Shown one piece after another: positions 1 to 8,858 of a stretch of 64,000 nt of DNA. Every line of letters starts with the position of its first letter. Position 1 is the first letter of the stretch. Location: the NCBI RefSeq assembly GCF_036181745.1, contig NZ_CP108080.1, positions 6,451,501-6,515,500 on the forward strand. The letters are read 5' to 3'. The stretch comes from Streptomyces sp. NBC_00259 (GTDB lineage Bacteria; Actinomycetota; Actinomycetes; Streptomycetales; Streptomycetaceae). Made by a program: the position numbers and the translations under genes. The notes under the pieces are model-generated. The model was not told where the DNA came from, did no database searches, and saw only the letters and a list, made by a program, of their open reading frames with translations.

Positions 1-730
1 CCACGTCATCGCGCCCGACCACATCGGGTTCGGCCAGTCGGCGATGCCCAGCCTCCAGGACTTCCCGTACACCTTCGACGCGCTCACCCAGGTCACCTCC
101 GGCCTGCTCCGGCAGCTGGGCGTCGACCGGTTCGCGATGTACGTGCACGACTACGGCGCCCCCATCGGCTGGCGGCTGGCGCTGTAGGACCCCGACCGCG
201 TCGCCGCGATCATCACCCAGAACGGCAACGCCTACACCGAAGGCTTCGTCAAGCCGTTCTGGGACGGCGTCTTCGCCTACACGCAGGCGCCCGGGCCCGA
301 GACCGAAGCCCCGATGCGCGCCGCCCTGACCGCCGAGGTCACCCGCTGGCAGTACGTGAACGGAGTCGCCGACCACACCCTGGTCAGCCCCGACAACTGG
401 GTTCACGACCAGGCGCTGCTGGACCGGCCGGGCAACGACGAGATCCAGCTCAGGCTCTTCCGCGACTACCCGACCAACGTGGACCTCTACCCGCGGGTGC
501 ACCAGTACTTCCGGGACTCCCAGGTCCCTCTGCTGGCGGTCTGGGGCGCCAACGACGAGATCTTCGGCCCCGCGGGCGCGGAGGCGTTCGGCCAGGACCT
601 GCCGGACGCCGAGATGCACCTCCTCGAGTCCGGGCACTTCGCCCTGGAGAGCCACCTCGAACCCATCACCGAGTACATCCGCGACTTCCTCGGACGCGTC
701 CTCGTCCGACCGGACCGGCGCCCCGCCTGA
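1..730 (+). pseudogene. alpha/beta hydrolase (haloalkane dehalogenase/epoxide hydrolase-like), interrupted by in-frame TAG; 5' end outside window
   Basis: One open frame runs from base 2 to the TGA at 728-730 and reads as one alpha/beta-hydrolase chain, except for a TAG at 185-187. Before the stop it encodes the strand containing HVIAPDHIGFGQSA and the nucleophile elbow VHDYGAPIGW, where the Asp is the expected nucleophile. After it come DPDRVAAIITQNGNAY, the acid strand GANDEIF and the catalytic His in ESGHFALE. Homologues carry an ordinary residue at the stop, so one C-to-T change from CAG is the simplest origin. The downstream ATG at 314 could only give a 138-residue piece without the nucleophile. 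The true start lies left of base 1. A pseudogene is most likely; readthrough or a sequencing error cannot be excluded. Confidence 0.8.
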
Positions 731-776
731 GCGGACCGGCGCCCCGCCTGACCGGGGCGGGGCCTCGCGGTCTCGA

Positions 777-813
777 TGTTGGCGTTGACATCATTGTTGG
801 CGATGGCTACATT
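777..813 (+). promoter_or_regulatory. leaderless promoter with direct repeats, for the SDR gene at 820
   Basis: A perfect -35 TTGACA (785-790) is followed after exactly 17 bp by TACATT (808-813), which fits the TAnnnT -10. The expected transcription start, 6-7 bp further on, is the A of the ATG at 820, so the mRNA should be leaderless. Two copies of TGTTGGCG (777-784 and 795-802) bracket the -35 at 18-bp spacing and could bind a regulator. Confidence 0.65.
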
Positions 814-819
814 GGGGCC

Positions 820-1740
820 ATGGCGAAGACCAAGTGGAACACCTCCGACATTCCCGACCAGGGCGGTCGTACCGCGGTGATCACGGGAGCCAACACCGGC
901 CTCGGCTTCGAGACCGCCGCGGCGCTCGCCGAGCGCGGTGCGCATGTGGTCCTCGCGGTGCGCAACACGGACAAGGGCCGTGAGGCCGCCGCCCGGATCG
1001 CCGCCAGGACCCCGCGGGCCGCCGTCACCGTCCAGCGGCTCGACCTGAGTTCGCTCGACTCGATCCGTACCGCCGCCGCCGAGCTGCGTGCCCGCCACGA
1101 CCGCATCGACCTGCTGATCAACAACGCGGGCGTGATGTGGACGCCGAAGTCCACCACCGCGGACGGGTTCGAGCTGCAGCTGGGCACCAATCACCTCGGC
1201 CACTTCGCGCTCACCGGCCTGCTGCTCGACCACATGCTCACCGTCCCCGGCTCGCGCGTCGTCACCGTCAGCAGCGAGGCCCACCGGCTGCGTGCCTCGA
1301 TCGACTTCGACGACCTCCAGTCCGAACGCGGCTACAGCAGGACCGGCGCGTACGGACAGTCCAAGCTGGCCAATCTGCTGTTCGCCTACGAGCTCCAGCG
1401 CCGCCTGGCCGGCAAGCACGCCACCATCTCCCTGGCGGCCCACCCCGGCGGCGCGGGCACCGAACTGGCACGCAACTCCAGCCCGCCGGTGCGCGTGCTG
1501 TTCGAGAGGGTCGTCGTCCCCCTCTTCGCCCAGGACGCCTCGGCCGGCGCACTCCCGACGCTGCGGGCCGCGACCGACCCGCGGGCGAGCGGCGCGCAGT
1601 TCTACGGGCCGGACGGGATCACCGGCATGCGCGGCCACCCCGAGGTCGTCACGTCGAGCAAGAAGTCCCACAACACCGAGGACCAGCGCCGGCTCTGGTC
1701 CGTCTCCGAGCAACTGACCGGCGTCGTCCACCCGGTCTGA
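820..1740 (+). CDS. short-chain dehydrogenase/reductase (retinol dehydrogenase-like)
   Basis: 306 residues of classical SDR fold, a cytosolic NAD(P)-dependent oxidoreductase. The nucleotide-binding glycine motif TGANTGLG is near residue 22, the NNAG motif (INNAGVM) near 100, the catalytic Ser in VTVSSEAHR, and the YxxxK pair in AYGQSK. The overall pattern resembles the retinol-dehydrogenase/WW-oxidoreductase type common in actinomycetes; the substrate cannot be read from sequence. The ATG at 820 was chosen because a TTGACA-17-TACATT promoter ends 6 bp before it and no ribosome-binding site is present, which predicts a leaderless mRNA. The next gene begins 43 bp after the stop and may be co-transcribed. 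Confidence 0.88.
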   Translation: MAKTKWNTSDIPDQGGRTAVITGANTGLGFETAAALAERGAHVVLAVRNTDKGREAAARIAARTPRAAVTVQRLDLSSLDSIRTAAAELRARHDRIDLLINNAGVMWTPKSTTADGFELQLGTNHLGHFALTGLLLDHMLTVPGSRVVTVSSEAHRLRASIDFDDLQSERGYSRTGAYGQSKLANLLFAYELQRRLAGKHATISLAAHPGGAGTELARNSSPPVRVLFERVVVPLFAQDASAGALPTLRAATDPRASGAQFYGPDGITGMRGHPEVVTSSKKSHNTEDQRRLWSVSEQLTGVVHPV

Positions 1741-1782
1741 CCGGCCGGCACATCCGAAGCGAAACGAAAGGGCCACGAACCG

Positions 1783-2460
1783 ATGAAGGTGATTCTGCTC
1801 GGTGCGACCGGCATGGTCGGCCAAGGCGCTCTGCGCGAGTGCCTGCGCGACGAGCGGGTGAGCGACGTGCTCGTGATCGGGCGTACGGAGCTCGGCGTGG
1901 AGCACGCGAAACTGCGGCAGATCGTCGCCCCGGACCTGGCGGAGCTGATGACCCGCACGGACGTCGTGAACGCACTGTCCGGGTACGACGCCTGCTTCTT
2001 CTGCCTCGGCGTCTCCTCCGCGGGCATGACCGAGGAGGCCTACCGCCGCATCACCTACGACCTGACCCTGACGGTGGCCCGCGCCCTGTCCGGCCGCAAC
2101 CCCGGCCTCAGGTTCGTGTACGTGTCCGGGCAGGGCACGGACAGCACCGAACAGGGCCGCAGCATGTGGGCCCGGGTCAAGGGCAGGACCGAGAACCGCC
2201 TGCTCGAACTCCCCATGGACACCTACCTGTTCCGCCCGGGGTACATCCAGCCGATGCACGGCGTCAGGTCGAGGACCCGCCTGTACCGCGCCCTCTACAC
2301 GGTGGCCGCACCCCTGTACCCGCTCCTCAGGAGACTCGCGCCGAACCAGGTCACGACCACCGAGACCCTCGGACGCGCGATGATCGCCGTCACCGCGGCC
2401 GGCGCACCCCGGCCCCACCTCGGCACCCGGGAGATCAACGCCGCCGCGGCCGGCGGCTGA
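1783..2460 (+). CDS. NAD(P)-binding epimerase/oxidoreductase-like protein
   Basis: 225 residues with an N-terminal Rossmann fold: MKVILLGATGMVGQG carries the GxxGxxG dinucleotide motif of atypical/extended SDR proteins (HTATIP2-like NAD(P)-binding group). A central DACFFCLGVSSAG stretch and the KGRTENRLLE segment, with the Lys in the position of an SDR catalytic Lys, are typical of these proteins. AAAGGG at 1767-1772 is a modest ribosome-binding site. It follows the SDR gene on the same strand, so the two may share a message. The reaction is unknown; a reductase acting on a small carbonyl compound is the usual guess for this family. Confidence 0.8.
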   Translation: MKVILLGATGMVGQGALRECLRDERVSDVLVIGRTELGVEHAKLRQIVAPDLAELMTRTDVVNALSGYDACFFCLGVSSAGMTEEAYRRITYDLTLTVARALSGRNPGLRFVYVSGQGTDSTEQGRSMWARVKGRTENRLLELPMDTYLFRPGYIQPMHGVRSRTRLYRALYTVAAPLYPLLRRLAPNQVTTTETLGRAMIAVTAAGAPRPHLGTREINAAAAGG

Positions 2461-2510
2461 TCCGCGCCGCGGCCCGAAGCCGACCCGCGACCGGGACGTT
2501 CGCAGGTCAC

Positions 2511-4577
2511 CTACCGGCGGCTGCGTACGAGCAGATGGAGGAAGTACGGCGTGCCGATCACCGCGGTCATCAGGCCGGCGCCGAGCTGGGCCGGCGCGAT
2601 GACGGTCCGGCCGATCAGGTCCGCGGTGCAGACGAGCAGGGCGCCGAGGAGCACCGCGACCGGCACCACGCGGTTGTGCCGGCGGCCCACCAGGGCCCGG
2701 GCCGCGTGCGGTGCCACGAGCCCCACGAAGCCGATCGTCCCGGCGGCCGCCACGGCGGTGGCGCTGAGCAGGACGCTGAGCACGAGGAAGCCGAGGCGTC
2801 CCCGTGCCGGATCCAGCCCGAGGAGCCTCGGGGTGTCCTCGTCCAGTGACACGAGGTCGAGTTCGGTGCGCCGCAGGACCGCGAGGAACAGGCCCACGGC
2901 GAGCACCGCGGCCAGAGGGGCCACGTCGGGCAGGGTCCGCCCGTAGGTGGAGCCCGACAGCCAGGTGAGGGCCTTCGTCGCGTTGAACGGGTCGGTGAGG
3001 ACGATCAGCAGGCTGATCAGCGCCGCCGTTCCGGTGGCGACGCCGAACCCGACGAGGACGAGCCGGTTCTGCTGGTATCCGCCCCGCGCGGCGAGTCCGA
3101 AGACGAGTACGGAACTGACCGCGGCGCCGGCGAACGCCGCACCGGCCACGCTCCATGACCCGGCCACCGGCACCGTCGTCACGAGGAGCACGGCGCCGAG
3201 CGCGGCCCCGCCGGAGACACCCAGGACGCCTGGTTCCGCGAGCGGATTGCGGGTCACGGCCTGGACGAGCGTTCCGGCCAGGGCGAGTGCCGCGCCCGCG
3301 AGGAGCGCCGCGAGGACCCGGGGCACCCGGGTGTCGAGGACGAACTGGACGGTACGACCCGCCCGGCCCTGGGCCCAGTTCACCACGTCGCCCAGCAGCA
3401 GCTTGCTGTCGCCCAGCAGCACGGCGGCGATCGTGACACCGACGAGCACCGCCACCAGAACGGCGGTCGTGGTGAGGAAGACGGCCCGGCTCCTGATGCG
3501 CAGCCGGTCGGAGGCGTCGGCGCCTGCGGTGCTCCGGACGCGGGTGGCCGTCACGACCAGGAACACGGCACCGACGAGGCTGGTGGCGACGCCCGTCGGC
3601 ACGGCGACCGCCACGTCGGCGGGTACGAGGACGCGCAGGAGCACGTCCGAGCCGAGCACGAGCACCGCACCGGCCAGGCCCGCGGCCGGCACGGCCGTAC
3701 GCGAGCGGGAGTACGCGCGGAACCTGCGGCCGAGCGGGCGGACCAGGGCGGGGGCGCACAGGCCGACGAAGCCGATCGGTCCGGCGAGCGTGACGGCCGC
3801 CGCGGAGAGCAGCGCCGCGAGCACGACCACCGTGACACGGGTGGCACGGACGGGGACGCCGAGGCCGCGGGCCGCGTCGTCGCCGAGGGCCAGGGCGTCG
3901 ATCCGGCGGGCGACGAGCAGCAGCCCGACGAGGCCGACGAGGGCGATCGGCGCCATCTGCAGCACGCCGTCGAAGCCGTTCTGGGAGATGCTGCCCTGGT
4001 TCCACCGGTAGAGGCCCTCGGTCTGCCGGGGGAACAGCAGAAGCAGGCTCTCGGTGACGGCGGTGAGGCCGAGGGCGAGGGCACTGCCGGCCAGCACGAG
4101 CCGTACGGTGCCCGCGCCCAGGCCCGACAGCCCGAGCACGACGGCCGCCGCCGCGAGGCCGCCGGCGAAGGCGACGCCGGAGGAGGCGAACAGCGGCAGC
4201 GAGACACCGGTGACCGCGACCAGTCCGAGGGCCAGGTAGGAACCCGCGTTCACCGCGAGGGTGTCGGGCGAGGCGAGCACGTTGCGGCTCACCGCCTGCA
4301 GGGCGGCGCCCGCCATGCCGAGCACGGCCCCGACGAGCAGTCCGGCGGTCATCCTCGGCAGCCTGGAGGCGATGATGACGGAGGCGTCGTCCGGGTCGGC
4401 GCGTCCGGTGAGCGCCTTCCAGACCTCGGGCGCGCCGACGGCGGCCGTGCCCTGCGTGATGTCGACGACCGCGAGGACCGTGAGGAGGAGGACCAGTGCG
4501 GCCGTCACCGCGGCCGCGCCCGTCCGGGACGTGACCGCCGACGGACGGGTGGCGGGGGTGGAAGCGGTGACGGCCAT
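2511..4577 (-). CDS. siderophore/iron ABC transporter permease, fused double FecCD domain (FhuB-type)
   Basis: 688 residues made of two consecutive FecCD permease domains (roughly 25-340 and 350-685), as in E. coli FhuB, so one chain supplies both halves of the membrane channel. The duplication is visible: RLPRMTAGLLVGAVLGMAG in the first half pairs with RVPRVLAALLAGAALALAG in the second, and GPIGFVGLCAP pairs with GTIGFVGLVAP. About 20 hydrophobic segments are present. The start is the ATG at 4577, 5 bp after the stop of the binding-protein gene; the longer open frame upstream is out of frame with that gene and is not coding. It is the third gene of an ATPase-lipoprotein-permease operon that reads leftward from an iron box. 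Confidence 0.93.
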   Translation of the reverse strand: MAVTASTPATRPSAVTSRTGAAAVTAALVLLLTVLAVVDITQGTAAVGAPEVWKALTGRADPDDASVIIASRLPRMTAGLLVGAVLGMAGAALQAVSRNVLASPDTLAVNAGSYLALGLVAVTGVSLPLFASSGVAFAGGLAAAAVVLGLSGLGAGTVRLVLAGSALALGLTAVTESLLLLFPRQTEGLYRWNQGSISQNGFDGVLQMAPIALVGLVGLLLVARRIDALALGDDAARGLGVPVRATRVTVVVLAALLSAAAVTLAGPIGFVGLCAPALVRPLGRRFRAYSRSRTAVPAAGLAGAVLVLGSDVLLRVLVPADVAVAVPTGVATSLVGAVFLVVTATRVRSTAGADASDRLRIRSRAVFLTTTAVLVAVLVGVTIAAVLLGDSKLLLGDVVNWAQGRAGRTVQFVLDTRVPRVLAALLAGAALALAGTLVQAVTRNPLAEPGVLGVSGGAALGAVLLVTTVPVAGSWSVAGAAFAGAAVSSVLVFGLAARGGYQQNRLVLVGFGVATGTAALISLLIVLTDPFNATKALTWLSGSTYGRTLPDVAPLAAVLAVGLFLAVLRRTELDLVSLDEDTPRLLGLDPARGRLGFLVLSVLLSATAVAAAGTIGFVGLVAPHAARALVGRRHNRVVPVAVLLGALLVCTADLIGRTVIAPAQLGAGLMTAVIGTPYFLHLLVRSRR

Positions 4578-4582
4578 GGGTG

Positions 4583-5557
4583 TTACTTCGTCAGCGCGGC
4601 GACGACGGAGTCGACGTACTTGTTCATCGACTCGGGTCCGCCGAACATCCAGATGCCGTCGGGCAGCCGGTGGACGTTGCCCTTCTTCACGAACGGCAGC
4701 GACGTCCACACCTTGTCCTTGGCCAGGACACCGGCGAACGGCGTGCTGGCCTTGTCGCCGTCGCTGCCGATGTAGGCGAACTGCACGTCGCCGAGCTTGG
4801 TGAGGCCCTCGACGTCGGTGGCGGCGAGGCCGTAGCTCGGGTCGCCCTTGACGGTCCAGGCGTTCTTCAGACCGATCTTCTCGTTGACGGCGCCGATGAG
4901 CGAGCCGCTCGTGTACGGCCTGATCGAGACCTGGTTGGAGACGACGTAACCGTCGGCGAAGGCGTACTTCGTGTTGGTGAGACCGGCGTCGACGAGGGCC
5001 TTGGCGCCCTCGGCGAGCTTCGCCTCGAAGTCCTTCTTGAGCTTGCCGGCCTGCTCCGTGGTGCCGGTGGCCTGCGCGATCAGGTCGAGGTTCTCGGTCA
5101 TCTGCCCGATCGGGTCGGCGGCGTCGGCGGCCCGCACCTCCAACACCGGGGCGACCTTGCGCAGCTGCTTCACGGCGGCCGGCGGCAGGTCGCTGGTGGC
5201 GACGATGAGATCCGGCTTCAGGGACGCGATGGTGTCCATGCTCGGCTCGCCCCGGGTGCCGATGTCCTTGGGCTCGTTCTTCAACGGGACCGCGGTGTCC
5301 CAGGTCGTGTAGCCCTTGACGTCGGCCACGCCGACAGGGTCGACGCCCAGCGATATCAGGCTCTCGACGACGTTCCACTCGGTGCCGATGACCTTCTTGG
5401 CGGGTCCGTCGAGCTTCACCTTCGCGCCGGAGGCGTCGGTGAGCGTGATGGCCTCGGCGGTCTTCTTGGCGTCGTCGGCGGCGGGCTCGGTGGTCCCGCA
5501 GGCGGTCAGGGAGAGCGCCGCGGCGGTGGCGGCGGCGGTGAGGAGGAGGCGTCTCAT
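4583..5557 (-). CDS. iron-siderophore ABC transporter substrate-binding lipoprotein
   Basis: 324 residues. A lipoprotein signal peptide (MRRLLLTAAATAAALSLTACG) puts the lipidated Cys at position 20. The mature part is a FhuD/FecB-type (helical-backbone, class III) binding protein with the usual early segment around EWNVVESLISLGVDPVGVAD and a long central helix. It should capture a ferric siderophore outside the membrane and deliver it to the fused permease encoded next. The ATG overlaps the ATPase stop as ATGA, indicating translational coupling. Which siderophore is bound cannot be inferred. Confidence 0.92.
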   Translation of the reverse strand: MRRLLLTAAATAAALSLTACGTTEPAADDAKKTAEAITLTDASGAKVKLDGPAKKVIGTEWNVVESLISLGVDPVGVADVKGYTTWDTAVPLKNEPKDIGTRGEPSMDTIASLKPDLIVATSDLPPAAVKQLRKVAPVLEVRAADAADPIGQMTENLDLIAQATGTTEQAGKLKKDFEAKLAEGAKALVDAGLTNTKYAFADGYVVSNQVSIRPYTSGSLIGAVNEKIGLKNAWTVKGDPSYGLAATDVEGLTKLGDVQFAYIGSDGDKASTPFAGVLAKDKVWTSLPFVKKGNVHRLPDGIWMFGGPESMNKYVDSVVAALTK

Positions 5558-6414
5558 GAGGTGGTGCTGAGCCTTTCGCTTCGCGTGTGGTGTCGGCCGA
5601 TCGCGCGGGTGCGCAGCCGGCCCGTGAGGGGATCGGTGTCGACTTCGATGCGGATGCCGTACGTGTCGGTCAGCCGCCGCGCCTCGAGTACGTCCTCGGG
5701 AAGGCCGTCGGCGATGATCCGGCCCTCGTGGAGCAGCACGATCCTGTCGGCGACGGCCGCGGCCTGGTCGAGGTCGTGCAGGACGGCGCCGACGGCGATG
5801 CCGTGATCGTCCGCCAGGTCGCGGACGAGGTCGAGGAGTTCGATCTGGTAGCGCAGGTCGAGGTAGGTCGTCGGCTCGTCGAGGAGCAGTACGCCGGTTT
5901 CCTGGGCGAGGCAGCCGGCGAGCCATACGCGCTGGAGCTGTCCTCCGGAGAGATGCTCGGCGCCTCGTTCGGCGAGTTCCGCGACGCCGGTCATGGCGAG
6001 CGCGCGGTCCACCGCGGCCCGGCCACCCGGGTCCGCCCTGCCCCAGCGGCCCCGGTACGGGTAGCGGCCGAACTCCACGACGTCCCGTACGGTCAGCCCG
6101 CCGGGGGTGGGCCGTCCCTGGGTCAGCAGGGCGACGTGTCGTGAGAACTCACGGGGGCTCAGGGTGAGGCCGTCGGTGTCGGCGTCGATGACGAGGGTGG
6201 CGGTCCTGGGCCGCTGTAGGCGCGCGATCGTGCGCAGCAGCGTCGACTTCCCGCTGCCGTTCGGACCCACCAGGACGGTCACTTCCCCGGGCCGCAGCGT
6301 CAACGACGCGTCGTGCACGACATCGACACCGTCGTACGCCACGGTGACCCCCGTGGCGGACAGTTCATGACCGCGGGGAGTCAGGGCCGCGGACGTCTCT
6401 TCACCGACATTCAC
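5554..6414 (-). CDS. iron-siderophore ABC transporter ATP-binding protein (FhuC/FecE-like)
   Basis: 286 residues, an ABC ATPase with Walker A GPNGSGKST (about 50-58), Q-loop LLTQGRP, signature LSGGQLQRV, Walker B VLLLDEPT and a switch His in AVLHDLDQ. It energises the double permease downstream. The start is the GTG at 6414, because a -10-like TAACCT inside the iron box places the transcription start on this G and there is no ribosome-binding site; a slightly later start is possible. It is first in a three-gene operon whose other members overlap it by 4 bp or follow within 5 bp. Confidence 0.9.
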   Translation of the reverse strand: MNVGEETSAALTPRGHELSATGVTVAYDGVDVVHDASLTLRPGEVTVLVGPNGSGKSTLLRTIARLQRPRTATLVIDADTDGLTLSPREFSRHVALLTQGRPTPGGLTVRDVVEFGRYPYRGRWGRADPGGRAAVDRALAMTGVAELAERGAEHLSGGQLQRVWLAGCLAQETGVLLLDEPTTYLDLRYQIELLDLVRDLADDHGIAVGAVLHDLDQAAAVADRIVLLHEGRIIADGLPEDVLEARRLTDTYGIRIEVDTDPLTGRLRTRAIGRHHTRSERLSTTS

Positions 6415-6420
6415 GGAGCG

Positions 6421-6437
6421 AAGGTTAGCCTAACCTT
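6421..6437 (-). promoter_or_regulatory. iron box (DmdR/DtxR-family operator) of the siderophore transporter operon
   Basis: A 17-bp near-perfect palindrome, AAGGTTAGCCTAACCTT, matches the DtxR/DmdR consensus TTAGGTTAGGCTAACCTAA over its core. It lies 6 bp upstream of the ATPase GTG. Read leftward, TAACCT (6427-6422) fits a -10 and would start transcription on base 6414, so iron-loaded repressor would sit on the -10 itself. Confidence 0.85.
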
Positions 6438-6577
6438 ATGGCGATCCACGACAGAGGGTGGAGATTCAGACACAAGATGAAAACCGGCCAGAGTTTGCGC
6501 CATGGATCGTCCGGGTGTCCGTGCGTCCGTCGCCTCCCTGCCCGTGAACCGCACCGGCGCCCGGAAGGCGAACGTGG

Positions 6578-7498
6578 TCAGGCGTCGGCCAGCCGCCGTG
6601 CCTCGCCGGGGGTGACCGCAGCGCCCGTCCCCTCGTCGTGCAGGACATGCGCCAGGACCTCCGCGCCCCGCACCACGCGCGGCCCCGGACGGTTGAAGTA
6701 GGCCGGCCCGTCGAGAACCCAGACCGCGCCGCGCCGTACCGCAGGCAGCTCCTCCCAGCCGGGCAGCCGCGTCAGCAACTCCCGTTCCTGGAAGGTACGG
6801 TCCGGGCTGAAGCCGCACGGCAGGACGAGCAGGACATCGGGCCGGGCCGCCACGACGGCCTCCCACGTCATCGGCTTGGTGTGTTCACCCGGCGCGGCGA
6901 GGAGCGGCTGCCCTCCGGCGCAGGCGATCTGCTCGGGGACCCAGTGTCCGGCGGGCCAGAGCGGGGCCAGCCACTCGATGGCCACCACCCGGGGCCGCGG
7001 CAGTCCCGCCGTGCGTTCGCGAACCGCCGCCAGCCGGACGGTGAGTTCCGCGTGGCGCCGCCGTGCGACCTCCTCCACGCCCAGCAGCGCCCCGACACGC
7101 AGCAGACAGTCGAGCACGTCGTCCAGCGTCTTCGGTTCCAGGCTGAGTACGCGTGCATCCGCGTCCAGGACCCGTACGGCCCGGGACACCCCCGTGTACG
7201 AGACGGCGCACACGTCGCACAGGTCCTGGGTGAGGATCACATCGGGCGCCAGGGACGCCAGCCTGTCGGTGTCGAGCGCGTAGAGCGAGGACCCTGAGTG
7301 CCGCGCGCCGCCCACCGCGTCGGAGATCTCGCGGCTGCTCATCCTGTCCGCCGAGAACCCCGCGGACGTGACCACCGGCACGGACGCGACGGCTTCCGGC
7401 GGCCAGTCGCATTCATGGGTCCGCCCCACGAGGTCTCCCGCGAGCCCGAGCTCGGCGACGATGTCCGTGGCGGCGGGGAGCAGCGAGACGATGCGCAT
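6578..7498 (-). CDS. BtuF-like cobalamin/metal-chelate binding protein without signal peptide
   Basis: 306 residues of the helical-backbone periplasmic-binding-protein family (COG0614, BtuF group). MRIVSLLPAATDIVAELGLA opens the first beta-alpha unit, followed by VGRTHECDWP and LTQDLCDVCAVSY, the usual Cys-containing loop of the actinobacterial 'cobalamin-binding protein' subgroup. There is no signal peptide or lipobox, so as written the protein is cytosolic, which is common in this subgroup and unexplained. The ATG at 7498 aligns with the conserved N-terminus. Only 22 bp separate it from the truncated regulator on the opposite strand, so its promoter lies inside that gene. Confidence 0.82.
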   Translation of the reverse strand: MRIVSLLPAATDIVAELGLAGDLVGRTHECDWPPEAVASVPVVTSAGFSADRMSSREISDAVGGARHSGSSLYALDTDRLASLAPDVILTQDLCDVCAVSYTGVSRAVRVLDADARVLSLEPKTLDDVLDCLLRVGALLGVEEVARRRHAELTVRLAAVRERTAGLPRPRVVAIEWLAPLWPAGHWVPEQIACAGGQPLLAAPGEHTKPMTWEAVVAARPDVLLVLPCGFSPDRTFQERELLTRLPGWEELPAVRRGAVWVLDGPAYFNRPGPRVVRGAEVLAHVLHDEGTGAAVTPGEARRLADA

Positions 7499-7520
7499 GC
7501 GCCAGACCCTATGCCCGGCC

Positions 7521-8783
7521 GTGCTCCTCAGGCTCACCGAGAGCTTCGGCGTCGACCCGGGCTTCTTCTCCGAACGCGACACGACCCGGCTGGTGGCGGA
7601 TCTCCGCGAGGCGCTGACGGGCGAGATCGCCGAGTCCCGGGTGTCGCCGGCCGACATCGCCGAACTGGCCTCGCGGATGCCGGCGGTCGCCCAGGTCCTG
7701 CTGGACCTGGGCCGCCGCAACCAACTCCTGTCGGAGCGGCTCGCCGGAGCCGCCGACGGCCGCGACACCACGCAGGAGGCGCCCCGCTCACCCCACGAGG
7801 AGATCCGGGAGTTCTTCTACCGCCGCCAGAACTACCTCCACGACACCGACCTCGCGGCCGAGCGCCTGTCCGAGGAGATCGGCATCCGCCCCGGCGACGT
7901 CGTACGCGCCCTCACCTCACGGCTCGCCGACGCCCACGGCATCCGCCTCACCGCCGAAAGCGGCGACCACCTTCACCACTACGACGAGCCGACCCGCACC
8001 CTGCACCTCTCCACCCGCCTGCGCCCCGGACAGCGCGCCTTCCGCATGGCCACCCAGCTCGCCCTCCTCGAGTACGGCGACGAACTGGACCGCCAGGCGG
8101 CCGAGGACTTCCGCGCCGGCACGCCCACCCACGCCCTGGCCCGCATCGGCATCGCCAACTACTTCGCCGCCGCGCTGATCCTCCCGTACCGGAGCTTCCA
8201 CGCCGCGGCCGAAGAGGTGCGCTACGACATCGAACGCCTCACCGACCGCTACGGCCTCGGCTACGAAACCGTCTGCCACCGCCTCAGCACACTTCAGCGG
8301 CCCCGGCTGCGCGGTGTGCCGTTCAGCTTCGTGCGCGTCGACCGCGCCGGCAACATGTCCAAACGCCAGTCCGCGACCGGCTTCCACTTCTCCCGCGCGG
8401 GCGGCACCTGCCCGCTGTGGAACGTCTACGAGGCGTTCGCCGCGCCCGGCCGCATCCATGTCCAGATCGCCGAAATGCCCGACGGCCGGCGCTACTTGTG
8501 GACCGCCCGCGCCGTCACCCGCCACCGGGGCGGCTGGGGCGAGCCCGGCAAGACCTTCGCCATCGGCCTCGGCTGCGAGATCCGCCACGCCCACCGGCTG
8601 GTGTACTCCGACGGGCTCGACCTCGACCGCGGCTCCGCCGCCACACCCATCGGCATGGGCTGCCGCGTCTGCGAACGCCTCGACTGCCCCCAGCGCGCCG
8701 CGCCACCGCTCGGCCGGCCGCTGCGGATCGACCAGAACAGCAGCACCTTCGTCCCGTATCCGGTGCGGCCCGCCATGCCGTGA
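7521..8783 (+). CDS. ScfR/RamB-type short-chain fatty acyl regulator, N-terminally truncated (HTH missing); possible pseudogene
   Basis: The reading frame matches ScfR/RamB/PrpR-like regulators from the end of the XRE helix-turn-helix onward: AVLLRLTESFGVDPGFF, a middle IrrE-like (DUF955) region, and the C-terminal DUF2083 with the cysteine motif GMGCRVCERLDCPQRAAPP. Full-length family members are about 470 residues and begin with an XRE DNA-binding domain. Here the homology starts abruptly at about base 7505, and what precedes it is the start region of the BtuF-like gene on the other strand. The first usable in-frame start is the GTG at 7521 (420 residues). It is either a decapitated pseudogene or a regulator acting without its own DNA-binding domain. 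Confidence 0.75.
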   Translation: MLLRLTESFGVDPGFFSERDTTRLVADLREALTGEIAESRVSPADIAELASRMPAVAQVLLDLGRRNQLLSERLAGAADGRDTTQEAPRSPHEEIREFFYRRQNYLHDTDLAAERLSEEIGIRPGDVVRALTSRLADAHGIRLTAESGDHLHHYDEPTRTLHLSTRLRPGQRAFRMATQLALLEYGDELDRQAAEDFRAGTPTHALARIGIANYFAAALILPYRSFHAAAEEVRYDIERLTDRYGLGYETVCHRLSTLQRPRLRGVPFSFVRVDRAGNMSKRQSATGFHFSRAGGTCPLWNVYEAFAAPGRIHVQIAEMPDGRRYLWTARAVTRHRGGWGEPGKTFAIGLGCEIRHAHRLVYSDGLDLDRGSAATPIGMGCRVCERLDCPQRAAPPLGRPLRIDQNSSTFVPYPVRPAMP

Positions 8784-8858
8784 GGGGAGAGGGACCGACG
8801 GCGTTCGGTGGTGAGGGAAGCCACTGGCGGGGGCCTCCCTCGGGGCGGGAGGGAGCAG

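Noticed and set aside
487..4005. 1172-residue leftward open frame across the SDR, epimerase and permease genes
   Set aside because: It is antisense or out of frame to clear genes, is an Arg/Pro/Gly-rich shadow of GC bias, and has no start signal or motifs.
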